NCBI RefSeq assembly: GCF_001522585.2
Contig: NZ_CP013373.1
Span: 2,976,001-3,040,000 of the forward strand
DNA from: Burkholderia sp. NRF60-BP8
Lineage (GTDB): Bacteria > Pseudomonadota > Gammaproteobacteria > Burkholderiales > Burkholderiaceae
Reading direction: 5' to 3'
Length of the DNA: 64,000 nucleotides
Shown: positions 8,952 to 17,786 of the stretch, one piece after another
How positions within the stretch are numbered: the first letter of the stretch is position 1
How the letters are laid out: each line of letters begins with the position of its first letter
The notes under the pieces: model-generated
Seen by the model: only the letters and a program-made list of their open reading frames with translations
Databases searched by the model: none
What the model was told of the DNA's origin: nothing
Position numbers and translations under genes: made by a program

Positions 8952-11419
8952 TGGACGATCGCACGCGCCCCTCTCCCGTCGCGCGCCGCGTGCCCGCGTG
9001 GCGGCAGCGCGCGGTGCTCGTGTGGCTGCTCGCGCTCGTCGTGTGCGGCGTCGCGATCGGGCGCGCGCACTTCACGGCCGACCTGTCCGCGTTCCTGCCG
9101 AATGCGCCGAGCGCCGGGCAACGCGTGCTCGTCGACCAGTTGCGCGACGGCATCGTGTCGCGCCTGATCCTCGTCGCGATCGACGGCGGCGATGCGAGCA
9201 CGCGCGCCGCGCTGTCGCGGCGCGTCGCCGACACGCTGCGCGCCGATCCGCAGTTCGCGGCCGTGCACGACGGCGCAGCCACGAACGACGCGCGCGACCG
9301 GCAATTCATCTTCGATCACCGCTATCTGTTGAGCCCGGCCGTCACGCCGCAGCGCTTCAGCGCCGACGGCCTGCACCGGGCGCTCGGCGACAGCCTCGAC
9401 CTTTTGAGTTCGTCGGCCGGCCTCGTCGCGAAAGCAATGCTGCCGCGCGACCCGACCGGCGAAGTCGCCGCGCTCGTCGACGGCCTCGACCGCGCGGCCG
9501 AACCGGCGAGCCGCGACGGCGTGTGGGCGTCGCGCGACGGCACGCGCGCGGTGCTGGTCGTCCAGACGGCCGCCGCCGGCTCCGATACCGATGCGCAGGC
9601 ACGCGCGATCGACACGGTGCGTCGCGCGTTCGCCGCCGCGAAACGGGCCATCCCGAATGCAGCGGCCACCACGCTCGCCATGACGGGCCCCGGCGTGTTC
9701 TCGGTCGACACGCGCGACACGATCCGGCACGACGTCGAACGGTTGTCGACGGCAAGCGTCGTGCTGATCGTCGCGCTGCTGCTCACGCTGTACCGTTCGC
9801 CGCGCACGCTCGCGCTCGGCCTGCTGCCGGTGCTGACGGGCGTCGCGGCCGGGATCGCGGCGGTCGGCGTCGCGTTCGGCACGGTCCACGGGCTGACGCT
9901 CGGGTTCGGCACGACGCTGATCGGCGAAGCCGTCGACTATTCGATCTACCTGTTCGTGCAATCGGCGCACGCCGGCACGCGCGGCGCCACGCGCCCGGCC
10001 GACGCGACGCGCGCGTGGGTCGCCGCATACTGGCCGACGATCCGGCTCGGCGTGCTGACGTCGGTGTGCGGATTCGCGTCGATGCTGTTCTCCGGATTCC
10101 CGGGCCTCGTGCAGCTCGGGCTCTATTCGATCGTCGGGCTGACGGCCGCCGCGCTCGTCACGCGCTTCGTGCTGCCGCACCTGCGCGGCGAGCATGTCGC
10201 GATCCGCGACGTCTCGCGCGTCGGCGCCGTACTCGCGCGCGCGGCCGACGCCGCGCCGCGGCTGCGCTGGCCGCTCGCGGTGCTCGCGGTCGCCGCATGC
10301 GCGACCCTCGCGCTGCATCGCGACAACCTGTGGAGCCGCGAGCTCGCCGCGCTCAGCCCGGTTCCGGCGACAGCGCAGGCGCTCGACGCACGGCTGCGCG
10401 CGGATGTCGGCGCGCCCGACGTGCGCTATCTCGTCGTGATTGCCGCGCCGACCGAACAGGCCGCACTCGAAGGGGCAGAAAAAGTCGCCGCGCAATTGCA
10501 GCCGCTCGTCGACCGGGGCACGCTCGGCGGTTTCGAAAACCCCGCCCGCTACCTGCCGAGCGACGCCGCGCAGCGCGCGCGCCGGGCGAGCCTGCCGGAT
10601 GCGGACGCGCTTGCCGCACGGATGCGCGACGCCGTCGCGCACCAGCCGATCGCGGTGAAGCCCGACCTGTTCGCGCCGTTCCTCGCCGACGTCGACGCCG
10701 CGCGTCACGCACCGCTGCTGACGCGCGCGGACCTGCGCGGCACGTCGATGGCGCTCGCCGTCGATGCGCTGCTGACCGAACGCGACGGCCGCTGGAGCGC
10801 GATGCTGCCGCTGCGTGCGCCGGACGCGGCCCGCACCGCGCAGCCGGCGTCGGGCCTCGACGCCGCGCCGATTCGCGCCGCCGTGGCGCGCGCGGGCGTG
10901 CCCGATGCGCTGTTCGTCGACATGAAAACCGAAGCCGATCGGCTGTACGTGAGCTATGTGCACGAGGACATCCGGTTGTCGCTCGCCGGGTTCGCCGCGA
11001 TCGCCGTGCTGCTGCTGATCGCGCTGCGCTCGCCGCGCCGCGCGGTGCGCGCCCTCGCGCCGCTCGTCGCGGCCGTGCTGGTCGTGACGGCCGGCTTCGC
11101 GCTCGCCGGCGTACAGCTGACGATCCTGCACCTCGTCGGGATGCTGCTGATCGTCGCGGTCGGCTCGAACTACGCGCTGTTCTTCTGCCGGCGCGACGAC
11201 ACGCAGCCCGTCACGCCGTACACGCTGGTGTCGCTGCTGATCGCGAACCTCGCGACGGTCGCCGGCTTCGGGCTGCTCGCGCTGTCGCGCGTGCCGCTGC
11301 TCGAAACCTTCGGGCTGACCGTCGGCCCCGGTGCGATGCTCGCGCTCGCGTTCGCGGCGATTCTCGCGCCGCGCGCCGCACCGGCGCTCGGCCATCGCGA
11401 ACGAGGAGGCCGCGCATGA
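8951..11419 (+). CDS. MMPL/RND-superfamily exporter of the pigment cluster
   Basis: An 822-residue exporter with the MMPL layout: one N-terminal membrane helix (about residues 20-42), a large periplasmic domain, a block of five helices around residues 255-390, a second periplasmic domain, and five C-terminal helices from about residue 680. The paired charged residues typical of MMPL helices are present (GEAVDYSIYLF in the first block). It matches the exporter found in aryl-polyene and xanthomonadin clusters and would move the finished glycolipid-like pigment out of the inner membrane. Coupled start and stop with both neighbours support one operon. Confidence 0.9.
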   Translation: MDDRTRPSPVARRVPAWRQRAVLVWLLALVVCGVAIGRAHFTADLSAFLPNAPSAGQRVLVDQLRDGIVSRLILVAIDGGDASTRAALSRRVADTLRADPQFAAVHDGAATNDARDRQFIFDHRYLLSPAVTPQRFSADGLHRALGDSLDLLSSSAGLVAKAMLPRDPTGEVAALVDGLDRAAEPASRDGVWASRDGTRAVLVVQTAAAGSDTDAQARAIDTVRRAFAAAKRAIPNAAATTLAMTGPGVFSVDTRDTIRHDVERLSTASVVLIVALLLTLYRSPRTLALGLLPVLTGVAAGIAAVGVAFGTVHGLTLGFGTTLIGEAVDYSIYLFVQSAHAGTRGATRPADATRAWVAAYWPTIRLGVLTSVCGFASMLFSGFPGLVQLGLYSIVGLTAAALVTRFVLPHLRGEHVAIRDVSRVGAVLARAADAAPRLRWPLAVLAVAACATLALHRDNLWSRELAALSPVPATAQALDARLRADVGAPDVRYLVVIAAPTEQAALEGAEKVAAQLQPLVDRGTLGGFENPARYLPSDAAQRARRASLPDADALAARMRDAVAHQPIAVKPDLFAPFLADVDAARHAPLLTRADLRGTSMALAVDALLTERDGRWSAMLPLRAPDAARTAQPASGLDAAPIRAAVARAGVPDALFVDMKTEADRLYVSYVHEDIRLSLAGFAAIAVLLLIALRSPRRAVRALAPLVAAVLVVTAGFALAGVQLTILHLVGMLLIVAVGSNYALFFCRRDDTQPVTPYTLVSLLIANLATVAGFGLLALSRVPLLETFGLTVGPGAMLALAFAAILAPRAAPALGHRERGGRA

Positions 11420-12300
11420 ATGCGCCGTCGGCGGTTCCGCCGCACCCCGCCGGCGACGCGCGGCGCTGGAAACCCACGCCGCTGATCGCGGGCGCCGCCG
11501 CACTGCACGCCGGCGCGGCCGCCGCCGCGATCGCGCAACCGGCCACGTGGCCGTGGGCCGTCGGCGGCGTGGTCGCGTCGCATCTCGCGCTGACGGCGGC
11601 CGGCCTGTGGCCGCGCAGCACGCTGCTCGGTCCGAACTGGACGCGCCTGCCGCCCGGCGCGGGCCGCCGCATCGCGCTGACGATCGACGACGGCCCGGAC
11701 CCGGACGTCACGCCGCGCGTGCTCGACCTGCTCGACCGTTACGACGCGCGCGCGACGTTCTTCTGCATCGGCGATCTCGCGCGCCGCCATCCGCGCTGGA
11801 TCGAGGCGATCGTCGCGCGCGGCCATGCGGTCGAGAACCACAGCCAGCGGCACCGCCATACGTTCTCGCTGTCGGGGCCGGCCGCGCTGCGACGCGAAAT
11901 CGCGGCCGCGCAGCAGACGCTGACCGACGTCGCCGGCACGCGACCGCTGTTCTTCCGCGCGCCGGCCGGCCTGCGCAATCCGTTTCTCGAACCGGTGCTG
12001 TGCGAACTCGGCCTGCAACTCGCGAGCTGGACGCGACGCGGCTTCGACACGCGTGCGCACGACGCCGCGACCGTCACGCGCCGCCTGCTGCACGGCCTCG
12101 ATGCGCGCGACATCCTGCTGGTCCACGACGGTCATGCGGCGCGCGACGCGCGCGGCGAACCGATCGTGCTCGACGTGCTGCACGAAGTGCTGCGCGCGGC
12201 CGCCGATGCGCAGCTGCACTGGACCACCTTGCGCGCGGCGCTCGCGCCCGAACCGTCCGGCCAGCCGGGCGTTCCGGCACCCCCGTTTGATAAAATCTGA
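11416..12300 (+). CDS. NodB-type polysaccharide deacetylase family protein
   Basis: A 294-residue protein. Two hydrophobic stretches near residues 24-65 suggest membrane anchoring, and a carbohydrate esterase family 4 (NodB) domain follows. Motif 1 TIDDGPD holds the catalytic and metal Asp pair, motif 2 HSQRH the metal His residues, motif 3 RAPAG, and a late LLVHDGH the last catalytic His. Family members remove N-acetyl groups from amino sugars in a metal-dependent way. A deacetylase within an aryl-polyene operon suggests the pigment carries or is linked to an N-acetylated sugar, perhaps the one added by the cluster's glycosyltransferase; that is inference. It overlaps the exporter by 4 bases and is followed by a 63-base gap before the ketosynthase. 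Confidence 0.87.
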   Translation: MNAPSAVPPHPAGDARRWKPTPLIAGAAALHAGAAAAAIAQPATWPWAVGGVVASHLALTAAGLWPRSTLLGPNWTRLPPGAGRRIALTIDDGPDPDVTPRVLDLLDRYDARATFFCIGDLARRHPRWIEAIVARGHAVENHSQRHRHTFSLSGPAALRREIAAAQQTLTDVAGTRPLFFRAPAGLRNPFLEPVLCELGLQLASWTRRGFDTRAHDAATVTRRLLHGLDARDILLVHDGHAARDARGEPIVLDVLHEVLRAAADAQLHWTTLRAALAPEPSGQPGVPAPPFDKI

Positions 12301-12363
12301 CCTCGAACGGCGCGCCCGCCAGCCCTGCTGCAGCGCCCGTTCCGGCCACCGGAAGCGACCCTC

Positions 12364-13575
12364 GTGAAACCTCTCCTGCTCTCGCACTTCACCGCCACCA
12401 GCTGCATCGGGCGCGGCCTCGACGCGACCCTCGATGCGCTGCGCCACGCCCGCGGCGGACTCGTGCCGTGCAACTTCGAGCGTGCGGACCTCGACACGTG
12501 GATCGGCGCGGTGGACGGCGTCGATGCGCACCCCGTGCGCGCCGATCTCGCCGACTTCGAATGCCGCAACAACCGCCTCGCGCAACTCGGCCTGACGCAG
12601 GACGGCTTCGACGCACGCGTCGCGGCGGCCGTCGCGCGCTACGGCGCCGCACGCGTCGGCGTGTTCGTCGGCACGAGCACGGCCGGCATCCTCGAAACCG
12701 AGCGCGCGTATCGGCGCCGCGACCCGGCGAGCGGCGCGCTGCCGGCCGACTTCCGCTACGCACACACGCACAATCCGTATTCGCCGGCCGCGTTCGTGCG
12801 CGCGTATTTCGCGCTGCGCGGGCCGGCGATGGCGATCTCGTCCGCGTGCTCGTCGGGCGCGAAGGTGTTCGGCTCCGCGCGCCGCATGATCGAAGCCGGG
12901 CTGATCGACGCGGCCGTCGTCGGCGGCGTCGATTCGCTGTGCCTGACCACGCTGTACGGCTTCAATTCGCTCGAACTGCTGTCGCGCCGGCCGTGCCGGC
13001 CGTTCGACGTCGCGCGCGACGGCATCTCGATCGGCGAGGCCGCCGCGTTCGCGCTCGTCGAGCGCGTCTCCGCCCCGCCCGCCACGCTCGACGGCGACGC
13101 GATCCTGCTGCTCGGCATCGGCGAATCGAGCGACGCGCACCACATGTCGTCGCCGCATCCGGAAGGGCGCGGCGCGCGCGCCGCGATCGAGCAGGCGCTC
13201 GCGTCCGCCGGCCTCGGCCCGGACGATATCGACTACGTGAACCTGCACGGCACCGCGACGCCGAGCAACGATGCAGCGGAAAGCCGTGCGATCGGCGCGC
13301 TGTTCGCGCGCACGCCGTGCAGCTCGACGAAAGGGGCGACCGGCCACACGCTCGGCGCGGCCGGCGCGCTGGAGGCGATCGTCGCCGCGCTCGCGCTGCG
13401 CGAGCAGTTCGTGCCGGCCGGCGTCAACACGACGCAGCCCGACCCGGCGCTCGCAGCCGATTACGTGCTCGCGAGCCGCGACACGCGCGTGCGCGCCGTC
13501 CTCTCCAACTCGTTCGGCTTCGGCGGCACGAACTGCAGCCTGATCCTCGGCCGCGCCGATCACGCCCGCCGTTGA
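12364..13575 (+). CDS. Beta-ketoacyl-ACP synthase of the pigment cluster
   Basis: A 403-residue FabF-like ketosynthase. The Cys-His-His triad is visible: Cys162 in SSACSSGAK, His295 in NLHGTAT, and His328 in KGATGHTLGAAG, with the closing FGFGGTN. This is the chain-elongating enzyme for the polyene. The start is GTG at 12364, the first codon that gives the normal N-terminus; the nearest ATG is well inside the fold. The gene begins after a short spacer following the deacetylase. The chain-length-factor-like gene follows 8 bases later, as in KS/CLF pairs of type II polyketide-like systems. Confidence 0.92.
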   Translation: MKPLLLSHFTATSCIGRGLDATLDALRHARGGLVPCNFERADLDTWIGAVDGVDAHPVRADLADFECRNNRLAQLGLTQDGFDARVAAAVARYGAARVGVFVGTSTAGILETERAYRRRDPASGALPADFRYAHTHNPYSPAAFVRAYFALRGPAMAISSACSSGAKVFGSARRMIEAGLIDAAVVGGVDSLCLTTLYGFNSLELLSRRPCRPFDVARDGISIGEAAAFALVERVSAPPATLDGDAILLLGIGESSDAHHMSSPHPEGRGARAAIEQALASAGLGPDDIDYVNLHGTATPSNDAAESRAIGALFARTPCSSTKGATGHTLGAAGALEAIVAALALREQFVPAGVNTTQPDPALAADYVLASRDTRVRAVLSNSFGFGGTNCSLILGRADHARR

Positions 13576-13583
13576 GGTCCGCC

Positions 13584-14402
13584 ATGACACTGACCGCCTT
13601 CATCGAAAGCATCGGCCTCGTCGGGCCGGGATTGAACGACTGGCCGCACGCGGCCGACGTGCTCGCAGGCCGCGCGCCCTATGCGCCCGCCCGCACCGAG
13701 CTGCCGCCGCCGGCCGGCCTGCCGTCCGCCGAACGGCGTCGCACGGGCCCCGTCGTGCGCGCCGCGCTCGCGGTCGGCCACGAAGCGGTGGCCGCGAGCG
13801 GCCGCGACGCCGCGACGCTCGCGACCGTATTCAGCGCATCCGGCGGCGACGGCCAGAACTGCCACGCGATCTGCGAAACGCTGGCCGGCGACGATCGTCA
13901 GCTGTCGCCGACCCGCTTCCACAACTCGGTGCACAATGCCCCGGCCGGCTACTGGAGCATCGCGACCCGCTCGACGGCGACGTCGAACGTCCTGTGCGCG
14001 CACGACGGCAGCTTTGCCGCCGGCCTGCTCGAAAGCCTGTGCCAGGTCGTCGTCGATCGCGTGCCGAGCCTGCTGATCGCGTACGACACCGACTATCCGG
14101 AACCGCTGCGCACGGTGCGGCCGATCGACGACGCGTTCGGCGTCGCGCTCGTGCTCTCGCCGCACGCAAGCGAGCGCACGCTCGCCCGCATCGACGTGCA
14201 GCTCACCGATGCCCCCGCGACCACGCTCGCCGATACCGGACTCGACGCACTGCGCGCCGGCAATCCGGCCGCCCGCGTGCTGCCGCTGCTCGATGCGCTC
14301 GCCGCGCGGCGGTCGACGCGCGTCGTGCTCGACTATCTGGCCGATACGCGCGTGCAGGTCGACGTCGCGATGCCCGAACCCGTCGCGGAGCACGCGTCAT
14401 GA
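13584..14402 (+). CDS. Beta-ketoacyl synthase chain length factor-like protein
   Basis: A 272-residue protein matching only the N-terminal ketoacyl-synthase half (the family with domain Ketoacyl-synt_2). It has the NSVHNAPAGYWS block and the HDGSFAAGLLE region, but where an active KS has its nucleophilic Cys the sequence reads through ATSNVLC without the usual ACSS context. It is therefore probably a non-catalytic partner that shapes chain length, like ApeC or CLF proteins of aryl-polyene systems. Start ATG 13584 follows an AGG at short spacing. The stop overlaps the dehydratase ATG (ATGA). Confidence 0.83.
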   Translation: MTLTAFIESIGLVGPGLNDWPHAADVLAGRAPYAPARTELPPPAGLPSAERRRTGPVVRAALAVGHEAVAASGRDAATLATVFSASGGDGQNCHAICETLAGDDRQLSPTRFHNSVHNAPAGYWSIATRSTATSNVLCAHDGSFAAGLLESLCQVVVDRVPSLLIAYDTDYPEPLRTVRPIDDAFGVALVLSPHASERTLARIDVQLTDAPATTLADTGLDALRAGNPAARVLPLLDALAARRSTRVVLDYLADTRVQVDVAMPEPVAEHAS

Positions 14403-14902
14403 CCGCAACGGCCCTCTTGACCCCGCCGCTCGACCATGCGTGGATTGCCGCGCACATTCCGCACGTCGGCACGATGTGCGTGCTCGATTCGGTCGATGCG
14501 TGGGATGCCGAACGAATCCGCTGCACCGCGACGAGCCACCGCGATCCGCACAACCCGCTGCGCGCGCACGGGCGGCTCGCGTCGGTCTGCGGCATCGAAT
14601 ACGCCGCGCAGGCGATGGCCGTGCACGGCGCGCTGCTCGGCGCGCACGAAGCGCGCCCGCGGGTCGGCTATCTCGCGAGCGTGCGCAACGTCGACGCGTT
14701 CGTCGACCGGCTCGACACCGTCGAGCAGCCGCTCACCGTCGACGCGCAACGCGTGAGCGGCGACGGCCGCTCGGTCCTGTACGGCTTCGCGCTGCGCTGC
14801 GGCGAGCGCGTGCTGCTGTCCGGCCGCGCGACGGTGATGCTCGACGCATCGGCCGCCGGCGCGTTTCAACCGGCGCCCGCCGGCCACACGAATCCTCGAT
14901 GA
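14399..14902 (+). CDS. ApeP-like 3-hydroxyacyl-ACP dehydratase
   Basis: A 167-residue hotdog protein of the ApeP/FabZ-like group found in aryl-polyene clusters. Characteristic segments are IPHVGTMCVLDSV near the N-terminus, the HNPLRAHGRL block with candidate active-site His, and CGIEYAAQAMAVHG, which carries the acidic residue on the central helix. It would remove water from 3-hydroxyacyl-ACP to create the conjugated double bonds. Together with the hotdog domain fused to the ligase, the cluster has two dehydratase units, which matches heterodimeric ApeI/ApeP-type dehydration. It overlaps the CLF gene by 4 bases. Confidence 0.86.
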   Translation: MTATALLTPPLDHAWIAAHIPHVGTMCVLDSVDAWDAERIRCTATSHRDPHNPLRAHGRLASVCGIEYAAQAMAVHGALLGAHEARPRVGYLASVRNVDAFVDRLDTVEQPLTVDAQRVSGDGRSVLYGFALRCGERVLLSGRATVMLDASAAGAFQPAPAGHTNPR

Positions 14903-14928
14903 AGAGGCTTACCTCAAGGAAACCGGTC

Positions 14929-15228
14929 GTGAAAGTTCGTCAGTTCATTGGCGCCGCGCTCGTTTCGGCGCTGCTCAGCCCGCTCGCGCACGCGGACATG
15001 TCGGAAGTGAAGCAGGACATCAAGCGCGATTCGAAGGAAGCCGCGCACAAGACCGGCGACGCGGCGCGCAGCTTCGGCCACGCGACCGCGAGCGCCGCGA
15101 AGGCGGTCGGGCACGGCGTCGCCCATGCGTCGCGCGAAGGCTGGGAAGCCACCAAGCGCACGACGAAGCGGATCTTCCACAAGAACGACTCGGGCGAGTC
15201 GGCAGGAAAAAGCCAGAAGAACGACTGA
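14929..15228 (+). CDS. Small secreted Ala/Lys-rich protein at the end of the pigment operon
   Basis: A 99-residue protein with a clean signal peptide (VKVRQFIGAALVSALLSPLAHA) and a mature part rich in Ala, Lys, Ser and His. Repeated amphipathic turns (KRDSKEAAHKTGDAARSFGHATASAAKAVGHG) recall histone H1-like or late-embryogenesis-like repeats, and the tail is highly charged. Start: GTG at 14929 is preferred because AAGGA lies 8 bases upstream and the signal peptide starts there. An ATG at 14899 overlapping the dehydratase stop would add ten residues before it. I do not recognise a family. Possible roles include binding the pigment or outer-membrane polymers, but nothing in the sequence proves it. 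Confidence 0.7.
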   Translation: MKVRQFIGAALVSALLSPLAHADMSEVKQDIKRDSKEAAHKTGDAARSFGHATASAAKAVGHGVAHASREGWEATKRTTKRIFHKNDSGESAGKSQKND

Positions 15229-15234
15229 TCGCGC

Positions 15235-15270
15235 GTCCCGCGCGCGTTGCCGACGGCATGCGCGCGGGAC
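15235..15270 (+). terminator. Large GC-rich inverted repeat after the pigment operon
   Basis: Perfect 11-bp arms (GTCCCGCGCGC / GCGCGCGGGAC) flank a 14-base loop just after the small secreted protein's stop. No T-run follows, so if it ends transcription it does so imperfectly or with help from Rho; it may instead protect the mRNA 3' end. Confidence 0.45.
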
Positions 15271-15329
15271 TCGGCCACTCACTGGTCGCTCACCGGTCGC
15301 TCGCCGATCGCGACGCGCCAGCACCGCCG

Positions 15330-15536
15330 TCAGCGGGCGCCGCGCATGCGCCGTAGCGGCCTCGCTGGCCTGCGCGCGAAGCACTTGCCGTACGCGACCA
15401 GCCAGCAATCGCGATGATCGAAGTTCCGCAGCAGCCGCGCGCGGCGCCGCTCGAGCCAGTAGAGCGAGATCGCCATCGCCAGCGCGACGGCCAGCGCCGC
15501 GCCGCCGATCACGAGTCCCATCCAGGTGTCGCCCAT
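15330..15536 (-). CDS. Small single-pass membrane protein, unknown function
   Basis: A 68-residue protein with one strong membrane helix (LVIGGAALAVALAMAISLYWL) near the N-terminus and a very basic cytoplasmic tail ending in an Arg-rich segment. Start ATG 15536 is supported by a GGAG 6 bases upstream. No family recognised. It lies downstream of phaB on the same strand with a gap of about 100 bases, and may be co-transcribed with it. Confidence 0.5.
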   Translation of the reverse strand: MGDTWMGLVIGGAALAVALAMAISLYWLERRRARLLRNFDHRDCWLVAYGKCFARRPARPLRRMRGAR

Positions 15537-15642
15537 GCGTTCTCCGGAATGCAAGGCCGAAGCGGCGCCTGCCGCCGCTCCGGCGCGGGATAGTGGGGAA
15601 CGCGGCCTGCACGGCTTCGAACGCCGTGCGGGCCGCCGCGCG

Positions 15643-16386
15643 TCAATGCATGTGCTGACCGCCGTTGATCGCGATGTTGGAGCCCGTCACGAAGCCGGCC
15701 TCCTCCGAGCACAGGTAGGCCACCAGCGCCGCGACTTCCTCGGGCTTGCCGAGCCGGCCCGCCGGAATCTGCGGGAGGATCTTCGTGTCGAGGATGTCCT
15801 GCGGGATCGCGGTGACCATCTTCGTCGCGAGATAGCCCGGCGACACCGTGTTCACCGTCACGCCCTTGCGCGCGACCTCGAGCGCGAGCGACTTCGTGAA
15901 GCCGTGCATGCCGGCTTTCGCGGCCGCGTAGTTGGTCTGGCCGACCGAACCCTTCGAGCCGTTCACCGACGAGATGTTGACGATGCGGCCCCAGCCGCGC
16001 TCGACCATGCCGTCGCACACCGGCTTCGTCATGTTGAACACGGAGTCGAGGTTCGTGCGGATCACCGCGTCCCAGTTGACCTTGTCGAGCTTGCGCAGCG
16101 TCATGTCGCGCGTGATGCCTGCGTTGTTCACGAGAATGTCGACCGGGCCGACGTCCCGCACGATCTTCTCGATGCATTGCCGGCACGAGTCGTGATCGGC
16201 CACGTCCACCGGGTATGCATGGAACGCGCGGCCGGCCGCATGCATCTCGGTCAGCCAGCGGTCCGCGTTGGCGTTGTTCGGCGAATACGTGACGACTACC
16301 CGGTGACCCGCGTCGTTCAACCGGATGCTGACCGCTTCGCCAAGGCCACCCATCCCCCCTGTCACAACTGCAATTCGCTTAGTCAT
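15643..16386 (-). CDS. phaB: Acetoacetyl-CoA reductase
   Basis: A 247-residue SDR closely matching PhaB/PhbB. It has NADP-binding TGGMGGLG, the NNAG motif, catalytic Ser in ISSVNGSKG, YAAAKAGMHGFTKSLA with the catalytic Tyr and Lys, the PGY(L)AT segment, and C-terminal NGGQHMH as in Ralstonia PhaB. It reduces acetoacetyl-CoA to (R)-3-hydroxybutyryl-CoA with NADPH for polyhydroxybutyrate. The start was set at ATG 16386 because the family begins MTKRIAVVTGG; the upstream in-frame extension is AT-rich and lacks homology. It lies downstream of phaA on the same strand. Confidence 0.95.
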   Translation of the reverse strand: MTKRIAVVTGGMGGLGEAVSIRLNDAGHRVVVTYSPNNANADRWLTEMHAAGRAFHAYPVDVADHDSCRQCIEKIVRDVGPVDILVNNAGITRDMTLRKLDKVNWDAVIRTNLDSVFNMTKPVCDGMVERGWGRIVNISSVNGSKGSVGQTNYAAAKAGMHGFTKSLALEVARKGVTVNTVSPGYLATKMVTAIPQDILDTKILPQIPAGRLGKPEEVAALVAYLCSEEAGFVTGSNIAINGGQHMH

Positions 16387-16604
16387 CCTATTAATTACCG
16401 ACAAAAAAATGTAATCGATGAAAGGCCGGGCGACGGCATCGCACATGCTGCCGCCCCGCCGCTTCGATGCGCATCCGCCCGCGTCGCGGGCGCGGCACGC
16501 ACCGGCACCTCGCGCGTATCGTCGACTGCCTGTCTTGCGCGAAAACCGCCCGGCTCACCCGCGGCGCTGACCCGCGCCGCAAGCGAACCGTACCGTCACC
16601 CCGC

Positions 16605-17786
16605 TCAGGCGCGCTCGACCGCGAGCGCGACGCCCATCCCGCCGCCGATGCACAGCGACGCCAGCCCGCGCTTCGCGTCGCGCTTGACCATCTCGTGCAG
16701 CAGCGTCACCAGGATCCGGCAGCCCGACGCACCGATCGGGTGGCCGATCGCGATCGCGCCGCCGTTCACGTTCACCTTCGACGTGTCCCAGCCCATCTGC
16801 TTGTGCACCGCCAGCGCCTGCGCCGCGAACGCTTCGTTGATCTCCATCAGGTCCAGGTCGCCCGGCGTCCAGCCCGCGCGCTCCAGCGCACGGCGCGACG
16901 CCGGCACCGGGCCCATGCCCATCACGCTCGGATCCACGCCCGCGTTCGCGTACGCCTTGATCCGCGCGAGCGGCGTCAGGCCCAGCGCCGCCGCCTTCTG
17001 CGCCGACATCACCAGCACCGCCGCCGCGCCGTCGTTCAGCCCCGACGCGTTCGCCGCCGTCACCGAGCCGTCCTTCGCGAACGCCGGCTTCAGCCCGGCC
17101 AGCGACTCCGCCGTCACGCCGTGACGCACGAACTCGTCGGTCGCGAACTGCAGCGGCTCGCCCTTGCGTTGCGGAATCGACACCGGCACGATCTCGTCGT
17201 CGAAGCGCCCGGCCTTCTGCGCGGCTTCCGCCTTGTTCTGCGACAGCGCCGCGAACGCGTCCTGCGCTTCGCGCGTGATCCCGTATTCCTTCGCGACGTT
17301 CTCCGCCGTGATGCCCATGTGGTACTGGTTGTACACGTCCCACAGCCCGTCGACGATCATCGTGTCGACCAGCTTCGCGTCGCCCATCCGGAACCCGTCG
17401 CGCGAGCCCGGCAGCACGTGCGGCGCCGCGCTCATGTTCTCCTGGCCGCCCGCGACCACGATGTCCGCGTCGCCCGCGACGATCGCGTTCGCCGCCAGCA
17501 TCACGGCCTTCAGCCCCGAGCCGCACACCTTGTTGATCGTCATCCCCGGCACGGCGTTCGGCAGCCCCGCCTTGATCAGCGACTGCCGCGCCGGGTTCTG
17601 CCCGGAGCCGGCCGTCAGCACCTGCCCCATGATCACTTCGCTGACCTGCTCGGGCTTCACGCCCGCACGCTCCAGCACTGCGCGGATCACCGTCGCGCCC
17701 AGTTCCGGCGCCGCAATCTTCGCCAGCGAGCCGCCGAATTTGCCGACCGCGGTCCGCGCGGCCGATACGATCACTACATCCGTCAT
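16605..17786 (-). CDS. phaA: Acetyl-CoA C-acetyltransferase (beta-ketothiolase)
   Basis: A 393-residue biosynthetic thiolase. Acyl-enzyme Cys88 is in [11 protein letters not shown], the GGQENMS segment is typical of PhaA, the catalytic His is in GHPIGASG, and the second Cys is in SLCIGGGMG. It condenses two acetyl-CoA to acetoacetyl-CoA, the first step of polyhydroxybutyrate synthesis. Start ATG 17786 gives the family's usual length; an upstream in-frame ATG adds a few residues without homology. The gene precedes phaB, but a polymer synthase (phaC) is not in the window. Confidence 0.96.
   Translation of the reverse strand: MTDVVIVSAARTAVGKFGGSLAKIAAPELGATVIRAVLERAGVKPEQVSEVIMGQVLTAGSGQNPARQSLIKAGLPNAVPGMTINKVCGSGLKAVMLAANAIVAGDADIVVAGGQENMSAAPHVLPGSRDGFRMGDAKLVDTMIVDGLWDVYNQYHMGITAENVAKEYGITREAQDAFAALSQNKAEAAQKAGRFDDEIVPVSIPQRKGEPLQFATDEFVRHGVTAESLAGLKPAFAKDGSVTAANASGLNDGAAAVLVMSAQKAAALGLTPLARIKAYANAGVDPSVMGMGPVPASRRALERAGWTPGDLDLMEINEAFAAQALAVHKQMGWDTSKVNVNGGAIAIGHPIGASGCRILVTLLHEMVKRDAKRGLASLCIGGGMGVALAVERA

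Noticed and set aside
8998..12300. A 1100-residue plus-strand frame across the MMPL and deacetylase genes
   Set aside because: Its first two thirds are an out-of-frame, Arg-rich shadow of the exporter. Only the final part is real, and that belongs to the deacetylase, which starts at 11416.
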